This document shows, one piece after another, positions 17,037 through 25,857 of a DNA stretch of 64,000 nt; position 1 is the stretch's first letter; each line of letters opens with the position of its first letter. The stretch spans positions 4,092,001-4,156,000 of the forward strand of contig NZ_OZ257125.1 in assembly GCF_965279055.1 (NCBI RefSeq), written 5' to 3'. The notes below the pieces were generated by a model, which was given only the letters and a program-made list of their open reading frames with translations, had not been told where the DNA came from and did not search any database. Source of the stretch: Hydrocarboniphaga sp965279055. Its GTDB lineage: Bacteria; Pseudomonadota; Gammaproteobacteria; Nevskiales; Nevskiaceae. A program made the position numbers and the translations under genes.

Positions 17037-17980
17037 TGCTGTCGCGCGTCGCTAGCAACATCTACTGGCTCGGCCGCTACCTGCAGCGCGCCGAGAACAC
17101 CGCCCGCCTGGTCAACGTCAACGCGCTGCTGCTGCTGGACCTTCCACGCGGCATCCCGTTCGGCTGGCAGCCGCTGATCCAGATCGTCGGCTCCGACGAC
17201 CTGTACCGCTCGCTCTACGGCGACGACTACAGCGAATCCAATGTCGTGCGCTATCTGCTGCTCGACCAGCGCAACCCGGGCTCGATCCACAGCTCGCTGC
17301 ATGCCGCGCGCGAAATCCTGCGCACGGTGCGCGACGCGACGCCGCGCGAAGTCTGGGAAAAGCTTAACGACCTGCATTACTACGTGATCGGCCAGGGCGA
17401 AGGCGCGTTGAGCCGCTCGCGGCGCGGCGCCTTCCTGCAGCGCGTCATCGACGGCACGATGCTGGTCTACGCGGTCCTGAGCCAGAACATGAGCCAGGAC
17501 GTCGGCTTCCAGTTCCTGCGCATCGGCACCAATCTCGAACAGGCCGACATGACCACGCGCATCCTCGATGTGCGTTCGACCTCGCTGCTCGATCCCACCG
17601 GCCGCGCCGAGCAGCTGGCGCCGCTTTACAACATCCAGTGGATGAGCGTGCTGCGCTCGCTGACCGCGTACCAGATGTATCGCCGGCACGTGAAGGCACG
17701 CGTCAACCGCACCGGCGTGCTGCGCTTTCTGCTGCAGAACCGCGAGTTCCCGCGCAGCGTGACGTTCTGCCTGAGCATGATCGCCAGCACCTTGCCGCAT
17801 CTGCCCGAAGCGCGCAGTGTCGAGCGCACCCTGTGGCGGGTGCGCGCGCTGGTTCAGGACGCCAACGTCGACAAGCTGGTCGAAGCCGGCCTGCACGAGC
17901 TGATCGACGAGATCCAGCTCGGCCTCAGCGACCTGCACGAGGCCCTCGCGGAAGTCTTCTTCAAGACGCCGCAGTCCTGA
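17036..17980 (+). CDS. alpha-E domain protein (DUF403 family)
   Basis: The 314-residue, almost entirely helical protein of the COG2307 family starts in the TGATG overlap with the ATP-grasp gene. Family segments: MLSRVASNIYWLGRYLQRAE at the start, then NARL-like NTARLVNVNALLLLD, GSIHSSLHAAREILRTVRD and QFLRIGTNLEQADMTTRILD. It is thought to work as a partner of the ATP-grasp enzyme, but neither reaction nor product is known. The transglutaminase-like gene that often follows is absent. The next gene is an HNH endonuclease after a 169-base gap. Confidence 0.92.
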   Translation: MLSRVASNIYWLGRYLQRAENTARLVNVNALLLLDLPRGIPFGWQPLIQIVGSDDLYRSLYGDDYSESNVVRYLLLDQRNPGSIHSSLHAAREILRTVRDATPREVWEKLNDLHYYVIGQGEGALSRSRRGAFLQRVIDGTMLVYAVLSQNMSQDVGFQFLRIGTNLEQADMTTRILDVRSTSLLDPTGRAEQLAPLYNIQWMSVLRSLTAYQMYRRHVKARVNRTGVLRFLLQNREFPRSVTFCLSMIASTLPHLPEARSVERTLWRVRALVQDANVDKLVEAGLHELIDEIQLGLSDLHEALAEVFFKTPQS

Positions 17981-18149
17981 GATAAATAATCGTATAAAGC
18001 TTCGAATGTCGCATTTTTAGAACACCGCGCCGCTTGTCTTGGAATGGCCATGGTGCGCGTCGATAATGGCGCGCCGCTCCGTGTACCTGTAGTAATGACG
18101 TCATGCGCGGCAAAGGATGCATCGGTTCAAAGTGGCGAACGGAGTGGTG

Positions 18150-18713
18150 ATGATCCCTTCGATTCTGAAACTCGATTCCGGCGGCTTACCCGTCGGCTGG
18201 ATACGCTGGCAGACGGCGGCGACGCTTTACGCGCGCAAGCGTGTCAGCTGGGAGGCCGGCGCCGAGCGCTTCCGCATCTTCGGCGGACTCAACGCCGGCA
18301 GCGGTGAACGCTCGCATATCGAAATCGGCTCAATCATCGCGGTCTCCGACCGCACGCGCAAATTCGCCACCGGCGCGCCGCTGCTGACCAATCGCACCTT
18401 GTTCCAGCGCGACCACAACCTGTGCCTGTACTGCGGTCAGCAGTTCTCGCCGTCGGTGTTGACGCGCGACCACGTGATCCCGGCTTCGCGCGGCGGCGAG
18501 AACGTGTGGATCAACTGCGTCACCGCCTGCGAACGCTGCAATCACCGCAAGGCCAACCGCACGCCCGAAGAAGCCGGCATGAAATTGCTGGCAGTGCCGT
18601 ACACGCCGAATCTGGCCGAGTACCTGATCCTGAGCAATCGCCGCATCCTCGCCGACCAGATGGAGTTCCTGTTGAACTTTTCCGGCAAGAAACCGCGCAA
18701 CCGCGCGGCCTGA
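18150..18713 (+). CDS. HNH endonuclease family protein
   Basis: The 187-residue protein starts at MIPSILKLDSGGLPVGWIRW with GGAG eight bases upstream. The HNH/zinc module spans residues 85-145: CLYCG (C92, C95), DHVIPASRGGENVWINCVTA with the catalytic DH at 107-108, and CERCNHRKANRTPEEAG (C127, C130). Two CxxC pairs would bind one zinc. The N-terminal 80 residues (ATLYARKRVSWEAG...) are conserved in chromosomal Gammaproteobacterial HNH proteins, which are not linked to a restriction or CRISPR system. No methylase, integrase or phage gene is nearby. Cellular role unknown. Confidence 0.9.
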   Translation: MIPSILKLDSGGLPVGWIRWQTAATLYARKRVSWEAGAERFRIFGGLNAGSGERSHIEIGSIIAVSDRTRKFATGAPLLTNRTLFQRDHNLCLYCGQQFSPSVLTRDHVIPASRGGENVWINCVTACERCNHRKANRTPEEAGMKLLAVPYTPNLAEYLILSNRRILADQMEFLLNFSGKKPRNRAA

Positions 18714-18905
18714 GCAAAAAGAAACCACACAAAACTTAACTTTTCTCAACTCGCTGCGCGGTACTACTTCAATTGAGTTCTAGTAATTTTGCGTACGCCG
18801 CGGCCGTGCTCCACCTGTCATCAATGCGCATCCTTTCGTCGACTTGAATGCGTGCGGCGATGTTCGCTGGCGGACACTCGGCTCAACATTTCCCATTAAA
18901 GAGCC

Positions 18906-18922
18906 AGCAAGCCTTGCTTGCT
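18906..18922. promoter_or_regulatory. perfect inverted repeat upstream of the envelope-motor operon
   Basis: AGCAAGC-CTT-GCTTGCT, a 7-bp perfect palindrome, lies 60 bases before the SH3 gene and is followed at once by TAGACTAAAA, which could be a -10 region. It is a candidate operator for the ten-gene operon. The surrounding 18714-18982 gap is less GC-rich than the genes around it and otherwise shows nothing recognisable. Confidence 0.35.
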
Positions 18923-18982
18923 AGACTAAAAGGCGGACGCGTGTTGCCACGTACGCGCATAACCTCGGGAACAGGGACGTTG

Positions 18983-19285
18983 ATGAGTACTCCACGCCGG
19001 TGGATCTTGGCCTGCTGCTGCGCGCTGCTGCCGCTGGCGGCGCATGCCGAGCCGGCGCCTTCGATCGAAATCCTCGCCGCTTTCGTCGAGCTGCATACCT
19101 CACCCGACGAGCGCTATCCGATACACGAGATCGCCGAACGCGGTGAACAGGTGCGCGTGCTCAAGCGTCAGACGCGCTGGTACAAGCTGCGCACACCGTC
19201 CGGCAAGCAGGGCTGGGTTTCCGAAACACAGCTGGGTCCGTCGCTGACGGCGGCCGGCTACGCGCTGTCGACATCCGATCAATAA
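18983..19285 (+). CDS. exported SH3 domain protein
   Basis: The 100-residue protein starts at MSTPRRWILACCCALLPLAA, a signal peptide cleaved near AHA-EP. The mature part is one bacterial SH3 domain: AAFVELHTSPDERYPIHEIA, EQVRVLKRQTRWYKLRTPSG and KQGWVSETQLG. Such domains often bind peptidoglycan or protein partners in the periplasm. It is the first gene of the operon that continues through an outer-membrane lipoprotein, TPR proteins and a TolQ/TolR motor, so it is probably a periplasmic part of that assembly. Confidence 0.85.
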   Translation: MSTPRRWILACCCALLPLAAHAEPAPSIEILAAFVELHTSPDERYPIHEIAERGEQVRVLKRQTRWYKLRTPSGKQGWVSETQLGPSLTAAGYALSTSDQ

Positions 19286-19300
19286 ATCTTAGGACACACC

Positions 19301-19978
19301 GTGAGCTCGCAATCCAAAGCCCTGGTTCGGGCAGCGCGTCATCTGGCGATCACTTTGTCGGCGCTGGGCACGCTGTCGGCCTGCAGCCTGTTCCAGAGCC
19401 GCGAAGGCGATGCCTCGCGCACGCTGCCGGGCGAAGCAGCGGCCACGCAGTCGGTGGATCCGAACATCACGCGGCCCGAGGTGCAGGTCAAGCGGATCAA
19501 GGCGCAGGACTACGAACTCGGCGGCTACGCGCAGGGCATCGTGCTGGATCGCAACCACACGGTGGGCCTGTACGGTGTGCGCGCCGCGTATCACAAGACC
19601 GACAAATTCTTCGTCGAAGGCAATGTCGCGTTCTCGTCGAAAATCGGTTTCGAGGATGTGCGCCAGGCCATCGGCGCCAGCGAAGATCCGGGCCTGGATT
19701 ACAGCACCTACGAATTCAGCGTCGGCTACGACCTGGTTCCCGGCGATCTGTACATCACGCAGTCCTACACCCTGCCGTTTTCGTTTTATGCGATCGGCGG
19801 CCTCGGCTATGTCGACTACGAAGGCGTCGGCAACTTCGCCTACAGCTACGGCGGCGGCCTGCGCGTGACGCCGACCGACTATTTCGCGATCCGCTTCGAG
19901 TTGCGCAACCAGGCCTGGTCGGACAAGAAAACCAATGACAACGCCGCCTTTTCGATCGGCGTATCGGGCTACTTTTAA
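19301..19978 (+). CDS. outer-membrane beta-barrel lipoprotein
   Basis: The 225-residue protein uses GTG with AGGA upstream. The signal peptide ends in the lipobox LSAC (Cys 28). From about residue 70 alternating hydrophobic strands (GYAQGIVLDRNHTVGLYGVR, FFVEGNVAFSSKIGF, YSTYEFSVGYDLVPGDLYIT, SYGGGLRVTPTDYFAIRFEL) end in a C-terminal Phe (GVSGYF), the classic barrel signature. An outer-membrane beta-barrel next to SH3, TPR and TolQR genes is characteristic of Glt-type clusters. It overlaps the next gene (TAATG). Its likely role is outer-membrane anchor of the complex. Confidence 0.85.
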   Translation: MSSQSKALVRAARHLAITLSALGTLSACSLFQSREGDASRTLPGEAAATQSVDPNITRPEVQVKRIKAQDYELGGYAQGIVLDRNHTVGLYGVRAAYHKTDKFFVEGNVAFSSKIGFEDVRQAIGASEDPGLDYSTYEFSVGYDLVPGDLYITQSYTLPFSFYAIGGLGYVDYEGVGNFAYSYGGGLRVTPTDYFAIRFELRNQAWSDKKTNDNAAFSIGVSGYF

Positions 19979-20505
19979 TGGGGCACCGCGCCTTGATCCG
20001 GCTGGCAGCGGTCGCGGCGATCTGGCTGTGCGCGGGTGGCATCGCGGCGGCTGAAGACGCGCGCGTACTCGATGCCGATTCGCAGGCGCTGAAGCGTCAG
20101 ATACTCGAGCTCGATCGCGATCTGCGCGTGCTCGAAGACCTCACGCTGCATCCGGCCGATTCGCGCATCGCGATTTTCGTCGCGATGGACATCGGCGCCT
20201 TCTTCAAGCTCGAGAGCGTCAAGGTGGAACTCGACAATCGCGAAATCGCGCGGCACGACTACACCGACGCCGAGACCGACGCGCTGATCCGCGGCGCGGC
20301 GCACGAGGTCTATGTCGGCAATTTGAGCAGTGGCCCGCACCAGCTGCTGGCCGTGTTCACCGGCAAAGGCCCGCATGGACGCGACTACCGGCGCGCGGTC
20401 AATCTCGATCTGCAGCCGGCGAGCGGCCCGCGCAACGTCGAACTGCGCGTCGGCGACTGGCAGGACCCGCAGAAGCCGCAGTTCAGCGCACAGGTGAAGC
20501 CATGA
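19978..20505 (+). CDS. exported protein of the envelope-motor operon
   Basis: The 175-residue protein has a signal peptide (RLAAVAAIWLCAGGIAAA, cleavage near residue 25). A short coiled-coil (SQALKRQILELDRDLRVLED) is followed by a beta-rich domain (RIAIFVAMDIGAFFKLESVK, HQLLAVFTGKGPHGRDYRRA). No enzyme motif is visible. Similar small exported proteins accompany SH3/barrel/TPR/TolQR clusters in other Gammaproteobacteria and are sometimes mislabelled AraC regulators. There is no helix-turn-helix here. It overlaps both neighbours, ending in the ATGA of the next TPR gene. Confidence 0.75.
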   Translation: MGHRALIRLAAVAAIWLCAGGIAAAEDARVLDADSQALKRQILELDRDLRVLEDLTLHPADSRIAIFVAMDIGAFFKLESVKVELDNREIARHDYTDAETDALIRGAAHEVYVGNLSSGPHQLLAVFTGKGPHGRDYRRAVNLDLQPASGPRNVELRVGDWQDPQKPQFSAQVKP

Positions 20506-21977
20506 TGCGCGAGCCGCTGCTGATCGCAGCCGCCGCCGGCCTGATGTTCTGCAATGCCGCCGGCGCCGACTCGACGTTCGGCGCCAAGCCGCTGCGCGGC
20601 CTGCAGTACGGCGACGTGCTGTTCCACTACTACCAGGATCAGGACTTCGACGCGCTGACCGAGCTGATGATGGCGCGCTCGCTGGATCAGCCGCAGGCCA
20701 ACGACGTCGACGGCGAGCTGCTGCTGGCCGGCCTGCTGCTGTCCTTCGGCCAGACCCGCGATGCGATCACCGGTTTCGAGCATGCGCTGCAGACCGAAGT
20801 CCGCCGCGACAAGCGCAACCAGGCCTGGCTGTCGCTGGCGCGCGCGCTGCACCAGACCCGGGCCAACAGCGAGGCACTGGCCGCGCTGCAGCACATCGAC
20901 GCACCGCTGGAATCCGATTCCAAGAGCGATCTCGAAGCCGACCGGCAGATGCTGACCGCGGAACTGCTGATCGACCTCGGCCGCTTCGATGAGGCGGCGA
21001 GCACCCTGCGACGCTGGAAAGGCGCTCGCGACTGGATGCCGTATGCGCAGTACAACCTCGGCGTCGCGCTGCTGCGCGCCGGCCGCAAGGACGAAGGCGA
21101 AAAGCAGCTCGACGCGGTCGACCGCTTCGACCTGCGCGCCGAAGAACAGCGGGCACTGCGCGACCGCGCCAACACCGCGCTGGGTTACAGCCATCTGCAG
21201 GCCAAGGAATGGGACGCCGCACGCAACGCGCTGCGCCGCGTGCGGCTCGCCGGACCGAGTTCCAACCAGGCGCTGCTCGGCCTGGGCTGGGCCGAATCCG
21301 GCCTCGAAAACGATCGTGACGCGCTGGTGCCGTGGATGGAACTGGCCAGCCGCGACGCCGCCGATCTCGCGGTGCAGGAAGCGTTGCTGGCCGTGCCGTA
21401 TGCGATGGCACGCGCCGACGCGCCGACCGCCGCGGCCGAGCAATACCAGGTCGCCGTCAATCGTTTCCAGCAGCAGGCGCAGAAGCTCGATGCGCTGAGC
21501 GCGGCAGTGAAGCAGAACAGCTTCGTCGACCGACTGCTCGACGCCAGCGACGCCCAAGGCGATCTGAAAGCAGACGCCAGCAAGCCGGTCGCGCCGCTGG
21601 CCCAGCTGCCCGAAGCGCCGGAATACCAGGCGCTGAGCAAGCTGATCGCGTCCGACGAATTCCAGTCCGGCCTGCACAACGCGCGGCGCCTGCGTTTTCT
21701 GAAGCAGCATCTCGCCGGATGGCTGCCGCGCGTCGCCGCCTTGAAGGCGGCCGCACCGAATGCCGACTGGCCGGCGCAATCCGCGCGTCTCGCAAAATTG
21801 TCCGAGGCCTGTGACCGCATGCTGCAGCGTCAGCGCAGCGCGCTGCAGGATCAGGCGCTGGCCGAAATGCAGCGCACGCGCAAGCGCCTCGCCGACTACG
21901 AAACCGAAGCGCGTTTTGCGCAGGCCCGCGTGCTCGACCGCTCCACCACCGCACCGGCCGCAGGCAAGCGCCCATGA
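20502..21977 (+). CDS. exported tetratricopeptide-repeat protein
   Basis: The 491-residue protein has a signal peptide (LLIAAAAGLMFCNAAGA). Helical repeats of TPR type run over residues 30-320: VDGELLLAGLLLSFGQTRDAIT, QAWLSLARALHQTRANSEAL, AQYNLGVALLRAGRKDEGEK and NQALLGLGWAESGLENDRDA. The last 100 residues are coiled-coil (DRMLQRQRSALQDQALAEMQ). It is probably a periplasmic scaffold, comparable in position and type to the TPR components of the Myxococcus Glt complex. It starts and ends in ATGA overlaps with its neighbours. Confidence 0.82.
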   Translation: MMREPLLIAAAAGLMFCNAAGADSTFGAKPLRGLQYGDVLFHYYQDQDFDALTELMMARSLDQPQANDVDGELLLAGLLLSFGQTRDAITGFEHALQTEVRRDKRNQAWLSLARALHQTRANSEALAALQHIDAPLESDSKSDLEADRQMLTAELLIDLGRFDEAASTLRRWKGARDWMPYAQYNLGVALLRAGRKDEGEKQLDAVDRFDLRAEEQRALRDRANTALGYSHLQAKEWDAARNALRRVRLAGPSSNQALLGLGWAESGLENDRDALVPWMELASRDAADLAVQEALLAVPYAMARADAPTAAAEQYQVAVNRFQQQAQKLDALSAAVKQNSFVDRLLDASDAQGDLKADASKPVAPLAQLPEAPEYQALSKLIASDEFQSGLHNARRLRFLKQHLAGWLPRVAALKAAAPNADWPAQSARLAKLSEACDRMLQRQRSALQDQALAEMQRTRKRLADYETEARFAQARVLDRSTTAPAAGKRP

Positions 21978-24900
21978 TCGTCGTCACCACCCTGCTCGCC
22001 GCATCGCTGATGTGGCCGTTTGGCAGCGACGACAAAAAAGACCCACCGCCGCGCGACGGCACGCTCGGCACTCTGCAGGATCGCCGGCCCGAGCTGCCGC
22101 CCGAACCGCCGCCCAGTGCGCAGGCCAACGAGCGCGCGCGCCAGGGCTACCAGCAATATCTGGATAACGCGCAGGCCGATCCCAAGCTGGCCGCCGAGGC
22201 GATGCGTCGTCTCGCCGACCTGGAGCTGGAAAGCGCCGATCTGACCGACGCCAGCGTTGATGCGCGCGCCGCCTCGTATCGCAAGGCCGCCGCCCGTTAT
22301 CGCGAGCTGCTGAAGAAATTCCCCGACGACGCCAAGAACGACCAGGTGCTGTACCAGCTGGCGCGCGCTGAAGAAGGCGGCGGCGATGCCAAGGCCGCGC
22401 TCGCCGCGCTGGGCGAGCTGGCGACGCGCTATCCGCAGTCGCCGATGCTGACCGAGGCGCAGTTCCGCCGCGGCGAAGTGCTGTTCGGCCAGCATCGTTA
22501 CGACGAGGCCGAAAAATCCTATGCGGCGATCGTCGCGCGCGGCCCCGCCGCCGCCAGTAAAGACGCCGAAGGCAAGGACAACAGCTACTACGAGCCGGCG
22601 CTGTACAAGCAGGGCTGGTCGCGACTCAAGCAGGACGAGTATCAGGCCAGCCTGGATGCTTTCTTTTCGCTGCTGGACCGCCGTATCGGCAAGGTGCAGG
22701 CCAAGGATATGGCGGCGCATCTGTCGGCCATGGCGCGGCCCGAGCGCGAGCTGATCGACGATAGCCTGAGGGCGATGGCGCTGGCCTGCATGGGTCTGGG
22801 CACGCCGAAAACCGCCGGCGAGCAATTGGCCAGGCACGGCGATCCGGCCTACGGCTACCTGCTGTACAACAACCTCGCCGCGATCTATCTGAAGCAGGAA
22901 CGCTACAACGACGTCGCCGCGACGATGATGGACTTCGTCGCCGCGCATCCGCTGCATGCGCAGGCACCGGCTTTCGAGATCCAGGCGATCGCCGCGCTCG
23001 ATTCCGGCGGTTTCGCCACGCAGGCGCTGACGATGCGCGCCGACTACGTACGCCGCTTCGGCCTCGACCAGCCGTACTGGGCCGGGCGCAAGCCGGCCGA
23101 TCAGCCGGACACGGTCAACTACCTGCGCGACTCCAGCTGGATGCTGGCGCAGCAGCATCACGCGCTGGCGCAGAACAAGAACAGCAAGCCGGATGAGCGG
23201 GTTGCCGAATCGCGCGCCGCGGCCGAGCAATACCGTCTGTATGCGCGCTATTTCCCGCAGGATCCGCGCGCGCCGCAGGCGCAGTTCCTGCTCGGCGATC
23301 TGCTCTACGACAGCGGCGACCTGCCCGGCGCGATCAGCGCCTACGAAGCTGCGGCTTACGACTATCCGAACTTCGATCGCCGCTCCGACGCCGCCTACGC
23401 CGCGCTGCAGGCGTATCAGAAACACGAGAGCACGCTCAGCGGGACCGAGCGCGACGCCTGGCATCGCAAGCGCCTGACCTCGGACCTGCGCTTCGCCAGC
23501 ACGTTCTCGGATCGCAAGGAGGCGGCGCAGGTGCAGTCCAATGCCGCAGCCGGCCTGTTCGAAGCTGGCGATCTGAGCACCGCGATCAGCGCAGCCGAAG
23601 GCGTCACCAAAGATCCCAAGGCCGACAACGAATCCAAGCGCGTTTCATGGCGCGTGATCGGCCACGCCGCCTTCGACAAGCAGGACTATGCGCGCGCCGA
23701 GGCGGCGTATCTGCAGGTGCAGAAACTGTCGCCGCCCGGCAGTGCGCCGGACAAGGACATCTCCGAGCGACTCGCCGCGGCGATTTATCGACAAGGCGAA
23801 AAAGCCCAGGCTGCCGGCCAGGCGCAAGCCGCCGCGGATCACTTCTCGCGTGTCGCCGCCGAAGCACCGGATACCCAGATTCGGGTCACCGCGGACTACG
23901 ATGCCGCGATGGCGACGCTGAAAGCCGGCAAGCCGGCTGCGGCGATCCCGATGCTGCTGGCGTTCCGCGACAAACATGCCGGAGAGCCTCTCGCCGCCGA
24001 CGTCACCAAGACGCTGGCCGCGACCTATGAGAAGAACGGCCAGCCGCGCGAAGCCGCCGCCGAACTGCAGCGTATTTCGGATACACCCGGCAGCGATCCG
24101 CAGCTGCAGCGCGAAGCGTTGTGGCACAGCGCCGAGCTGCTGATGCCGATCGACAAGACCGCCGGCGCGCGCGCACTGCGCCAGTACGTCGAGCGCTATC
24201 CGACGCCGTTCGACACCGCGATCGAGGCCTACCAGAAACTGATCGATATCGCCGCTGGCGACAAGGATCCGGACATCAGGAACGAATGGTCGCGGCGGCT
24301 GGTGAATTTCGAAGCCGGCGGCGGCAGCGCGCGCACCGAGCGCTCGCGGGCGCTGGCGGCGCGCGCTTCGCTGATCCCGGCGCAGCAGGCGCGCGATGCC
24401 TTCATCGCGGTCGAGCTCAAGTTGCCGCTGAAAGCCAGCCTCGCCGCCAAGCGCAAGCGCCTGGAAGACGCGCTCGCCGCCTATGGACGCAGCGCCGACT
24501 ACGGCGTCGCCGAGGTGCTGACGCAGGCGACGTTCGAAACCGCCGAGCTGTATCACGAGCTGGCACGCGCGCTGAAGAAATCCGAGCGTCCGCGCGATCT
24601 CGACGCCGCCGCGCTCGAACAATACGACCTGCTGCTGGACGAACAGATCTTCCCGTTCGAGGACAAGGCGATCGCGATCCACGAAGGCAACGCCAAGCGT
24701 GCCGCGACCGGTCTGTACGACGTCTGGGTGCAGAAGAGCTACGCCGAACTCGCCGGCCTGTCGCCGGGCCGCTACGGCAAGGGCGAGCTGCCGGAGACAT
24801 CGGTGCCGGCCGGCGGCGTCGCGCCGCCCGCATTCGACAGCGCCGTCGCCAGCCTCAAGGCACAGAACTACGCCGCCGCGGAAGCCGGCTTCAAGTCGCT

Positions 24901-25318
24901 GGTGAAAGACTATCCGGCGTTGCCGGGCGCGCTGGTCAATCTGGGGCTGACGTATCGGCAGATGAACTATCCGGCCGACGAGGAGAACGCGCTGAAGAAA
25001 GCCGCGAGCACGTTCCCCAAATTCGCGCCGGCACAGCATCAGCTCGGCGTCTGGCTGCGCCGTCGCGGCCAGTTCCTTGATGCCGATGCCGCGCAGCAGC
25101 GCGCGATCGCCGCCGATGCCGGCTACGCCGCCGCGCATTACGATCGCGGCGTGCTCAACGATCTCTACCTGCAGCGCCCGACCGAAGCACTCGCCGAATA
25201 CGAGAAGTACCAAAGCCTGCTGCCGGCGCCGGACCCGCAGGTCGCCAGATGGATCGCCGATCTGCGCCGCCGCAGCGGCGCGCCGGCCGCGGTGTCTGCA
25301 AACGGAGGCACACCATGA
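21974..25318 (+). CDS. large periplasmic TPR-repeat scaffold protein
   Basis: The 1114-residue protein starts after an N-terminal hydrophobic stretch (MIVVTTLLAASLMWPFGSD), which may be a signal or anchor. Tandem tetratricopeptide repeats fill most of the length, including SYRKAAARYRELLKKFPDDA, AEAAYLQVQKLSPPG and a C-terminal set with ALVNLGLTYRQMNYPADEEN and ARGVLNDLYLQ-type helices. Very long TPR proteins of this kind occupy the same place as AgmU/GltD- or GltE-type proteins in Agl-Glt-like clusters, where they span the periplasm. Exact orthology cannot be assigned by eye. It is the largest gene of the operon and ends in the ATGA of the following small gene. Confidence 0.82.
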   Translation: MIVVTTLLAASLMWPFGSDDKKDPPPRDGTLGTLQDRRPELPPEPPPSAQANERARQGYQQYLDNAQADPKLAAEAMRRLADLELESADLTDASVDARAASYRKAAARYRELLKKFPDDAKNDQVLYQLARAEEGGGDAKAALAALGELATRYPQSPMLTEAQFRRGEVLFGQHRYDEAEKSYAAIVARGPAAASKDAEGKDNSYYEPALYKQGWSRLKQDEYQASLDAFFSLLDRRIGKVQAKDMAAHLSAMARPERELIDDSLRAMALACMGLGTPKTAGEQLARHGDPAYGYLLYNNLAAIYLKQERYNDVAATMMDFVAAHPLHAQAPAFEIQAIAALDSGGFATQALTMRADYVRRFGLDQPYWAGRKPADQPDTVNYLRDSSWMLAQQHHALAQNKNSKPDERVAESRAAAEQYRLYARYFPQDPRAPQAQFLLGDLLYDSGDLPGAISAYEAAAYDYPNFDRRSDAAYAALQAYQKHESTLSGTERDAWHRKRLTSDLRFASTFSDRKEAAQVQSNAAAGLFEAGDLSTAISAAEGVTKDPKADNESKRVSWRVIGHAAFDKQDYARAEAAYLQVQKLSPPGSAPDKDISERLAAAIYRQGEKAQAAGQAQAAADHFSRVAAEAPDTQIRVTADYDAAMATLKAGKPAAAIPMLLAFRDKHAGEPLAADVTKTLAATYEKNGQPREAAAELQRISDTPGSDPQLQREALWHSAELLMPIDKTAGARALRQYVERYPTPFDTAIEAYQKLIDIAAGDKDPDIRNEWSRRLVNFEAGGGSARTERSRALAARASLIPAQQARDAFIAVELKLPLKASLAAKRKRLEDALAAYGRSADYGVAEVLTQATFETAELYHELARALKKSERPRDLDAAALEQYDLLLDEQIFPFEDKAIAIHEGNAKRAATGLYDVWVQKSYAELAGLSPGRYGKGELPETSVPAGGVAPPAFDSAVASLKAQNYAAAEAGFKSLVKDYPALPGALVNLGLTYRQMNYPADEENALKKAASTFPKFAPAQHQLGVWLRRRGQFLDADAAQQRAIAADAGYAAAHYDRGVLNDLYLQRPTEALAEYEKYQSLLPAPDPQVARWIADLRRRSGAPAAVSANGGTP

Positions 25319-25791
25319 AGTTGAAGAGCCGACTCGATGTCGTGCCCTCTCCCACCGGGAGAGGGTGGCGCGACGCGCCGGGTGAGGGCCTCCGAGTCAC
25401 AACAAAGCGGCGTTGCGTCGGAGACGCCCTCACCCCTGCCCCTCTCCCGGCGGGAGAGGGGTTCTCCTTCGGCAGGTCTGCGTTGTTTGCCGCGGCTCTG
25501 CTGCTCGTCGCGATGCCCGCTGTTGCCCAGCAAACGAAAACTCAGCCGAATCCCGCCGCCAACGAAGGCCCGAGCCAGAACCTGCAGCTCGACACGACCC
25601 AGATCACCGGCAGCCGCGAACAGCCGACGGTGATGAACATCCTGCCGTGGAAACGCGCCGGCGCCAGCGAGCTGCCGGGCGCGCCACCCGATTCCCTTTT
25701 GAACGAAGTGGTGCAGCCGGTGAACCGCGTTGAGTTTCGGCGCGAACTTCGCTACGCCGATCCGGCGGGCAGCACACCAAGCAAGCCGTAG
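25315..25791 (+). CDS. small exported protein of the motor operon, interrupted by an in-frame repeat
   Basis: The 158-residue product starts at MKLKSRLDVV with GGAGG eight bases upstream and an ATGA overlap with the TPR gene. The conserved part begins only at residue 53 (SALFAAALLLVAMPAVAQQ, a signal core), followed by LQLDTTQITGSREQPTVMNI, LPWKRAGASELPG and PVNRVEFRRELRYADP. Small proteins with a similar ITGSRE...PWK pattern accompany TolQR clusters of Gammaproteobacteria. Between the basic start and the hydrophobic core lie 39 codons made of a palindromic intergenic repeat, so the signal peptide now has a very long n-region. Export may be impaired, or translation may begin later. Confidence 0.7.
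   Translation: MKLKSRLDVVPSPTGRGWRDAPGEGLRVTTKRRCVGDALTPAPLPAGEGFSFGRSALFAAALLLVAMPAVAQQTKTQPNPAANEGPSQNLQLDTTQITGSREQPTVMNILPWKRAGASELPGAPPDSLLNEVVQPVNRVEFRRELRYADPAGSTPSKP
25345..25461. repeat. CCCTCTCCC palindromic repeat inserted in a coding region
   Basis: Hairpins CCCTCTCCCACCGGGAGAGGG (arms) and CCCCTCTCCCGGCGGGAGAG flank a GGTGAGGGC...GCCCTCACC inner pair over 117 bases, exactly 39 codons, so the reading frame of the small exported protein is kept. The same family is intergenic near 31.5 and 33.2 kb. Confidence 0.85.
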
Positions 25792-25857
25792 CGGCACACT
25801 GCAAACCATCCGCGCTCCCAACACAACACCATCGTCACCGCACATAAGGCAAAGACC

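Noticed and set aside
18150..18713. HNH gene as part of a phage, intron or restriction system
   Set aside because: No methylase, terminase, integrase or intron structure surrounds it, and its codon use looks like that of the neighbours.
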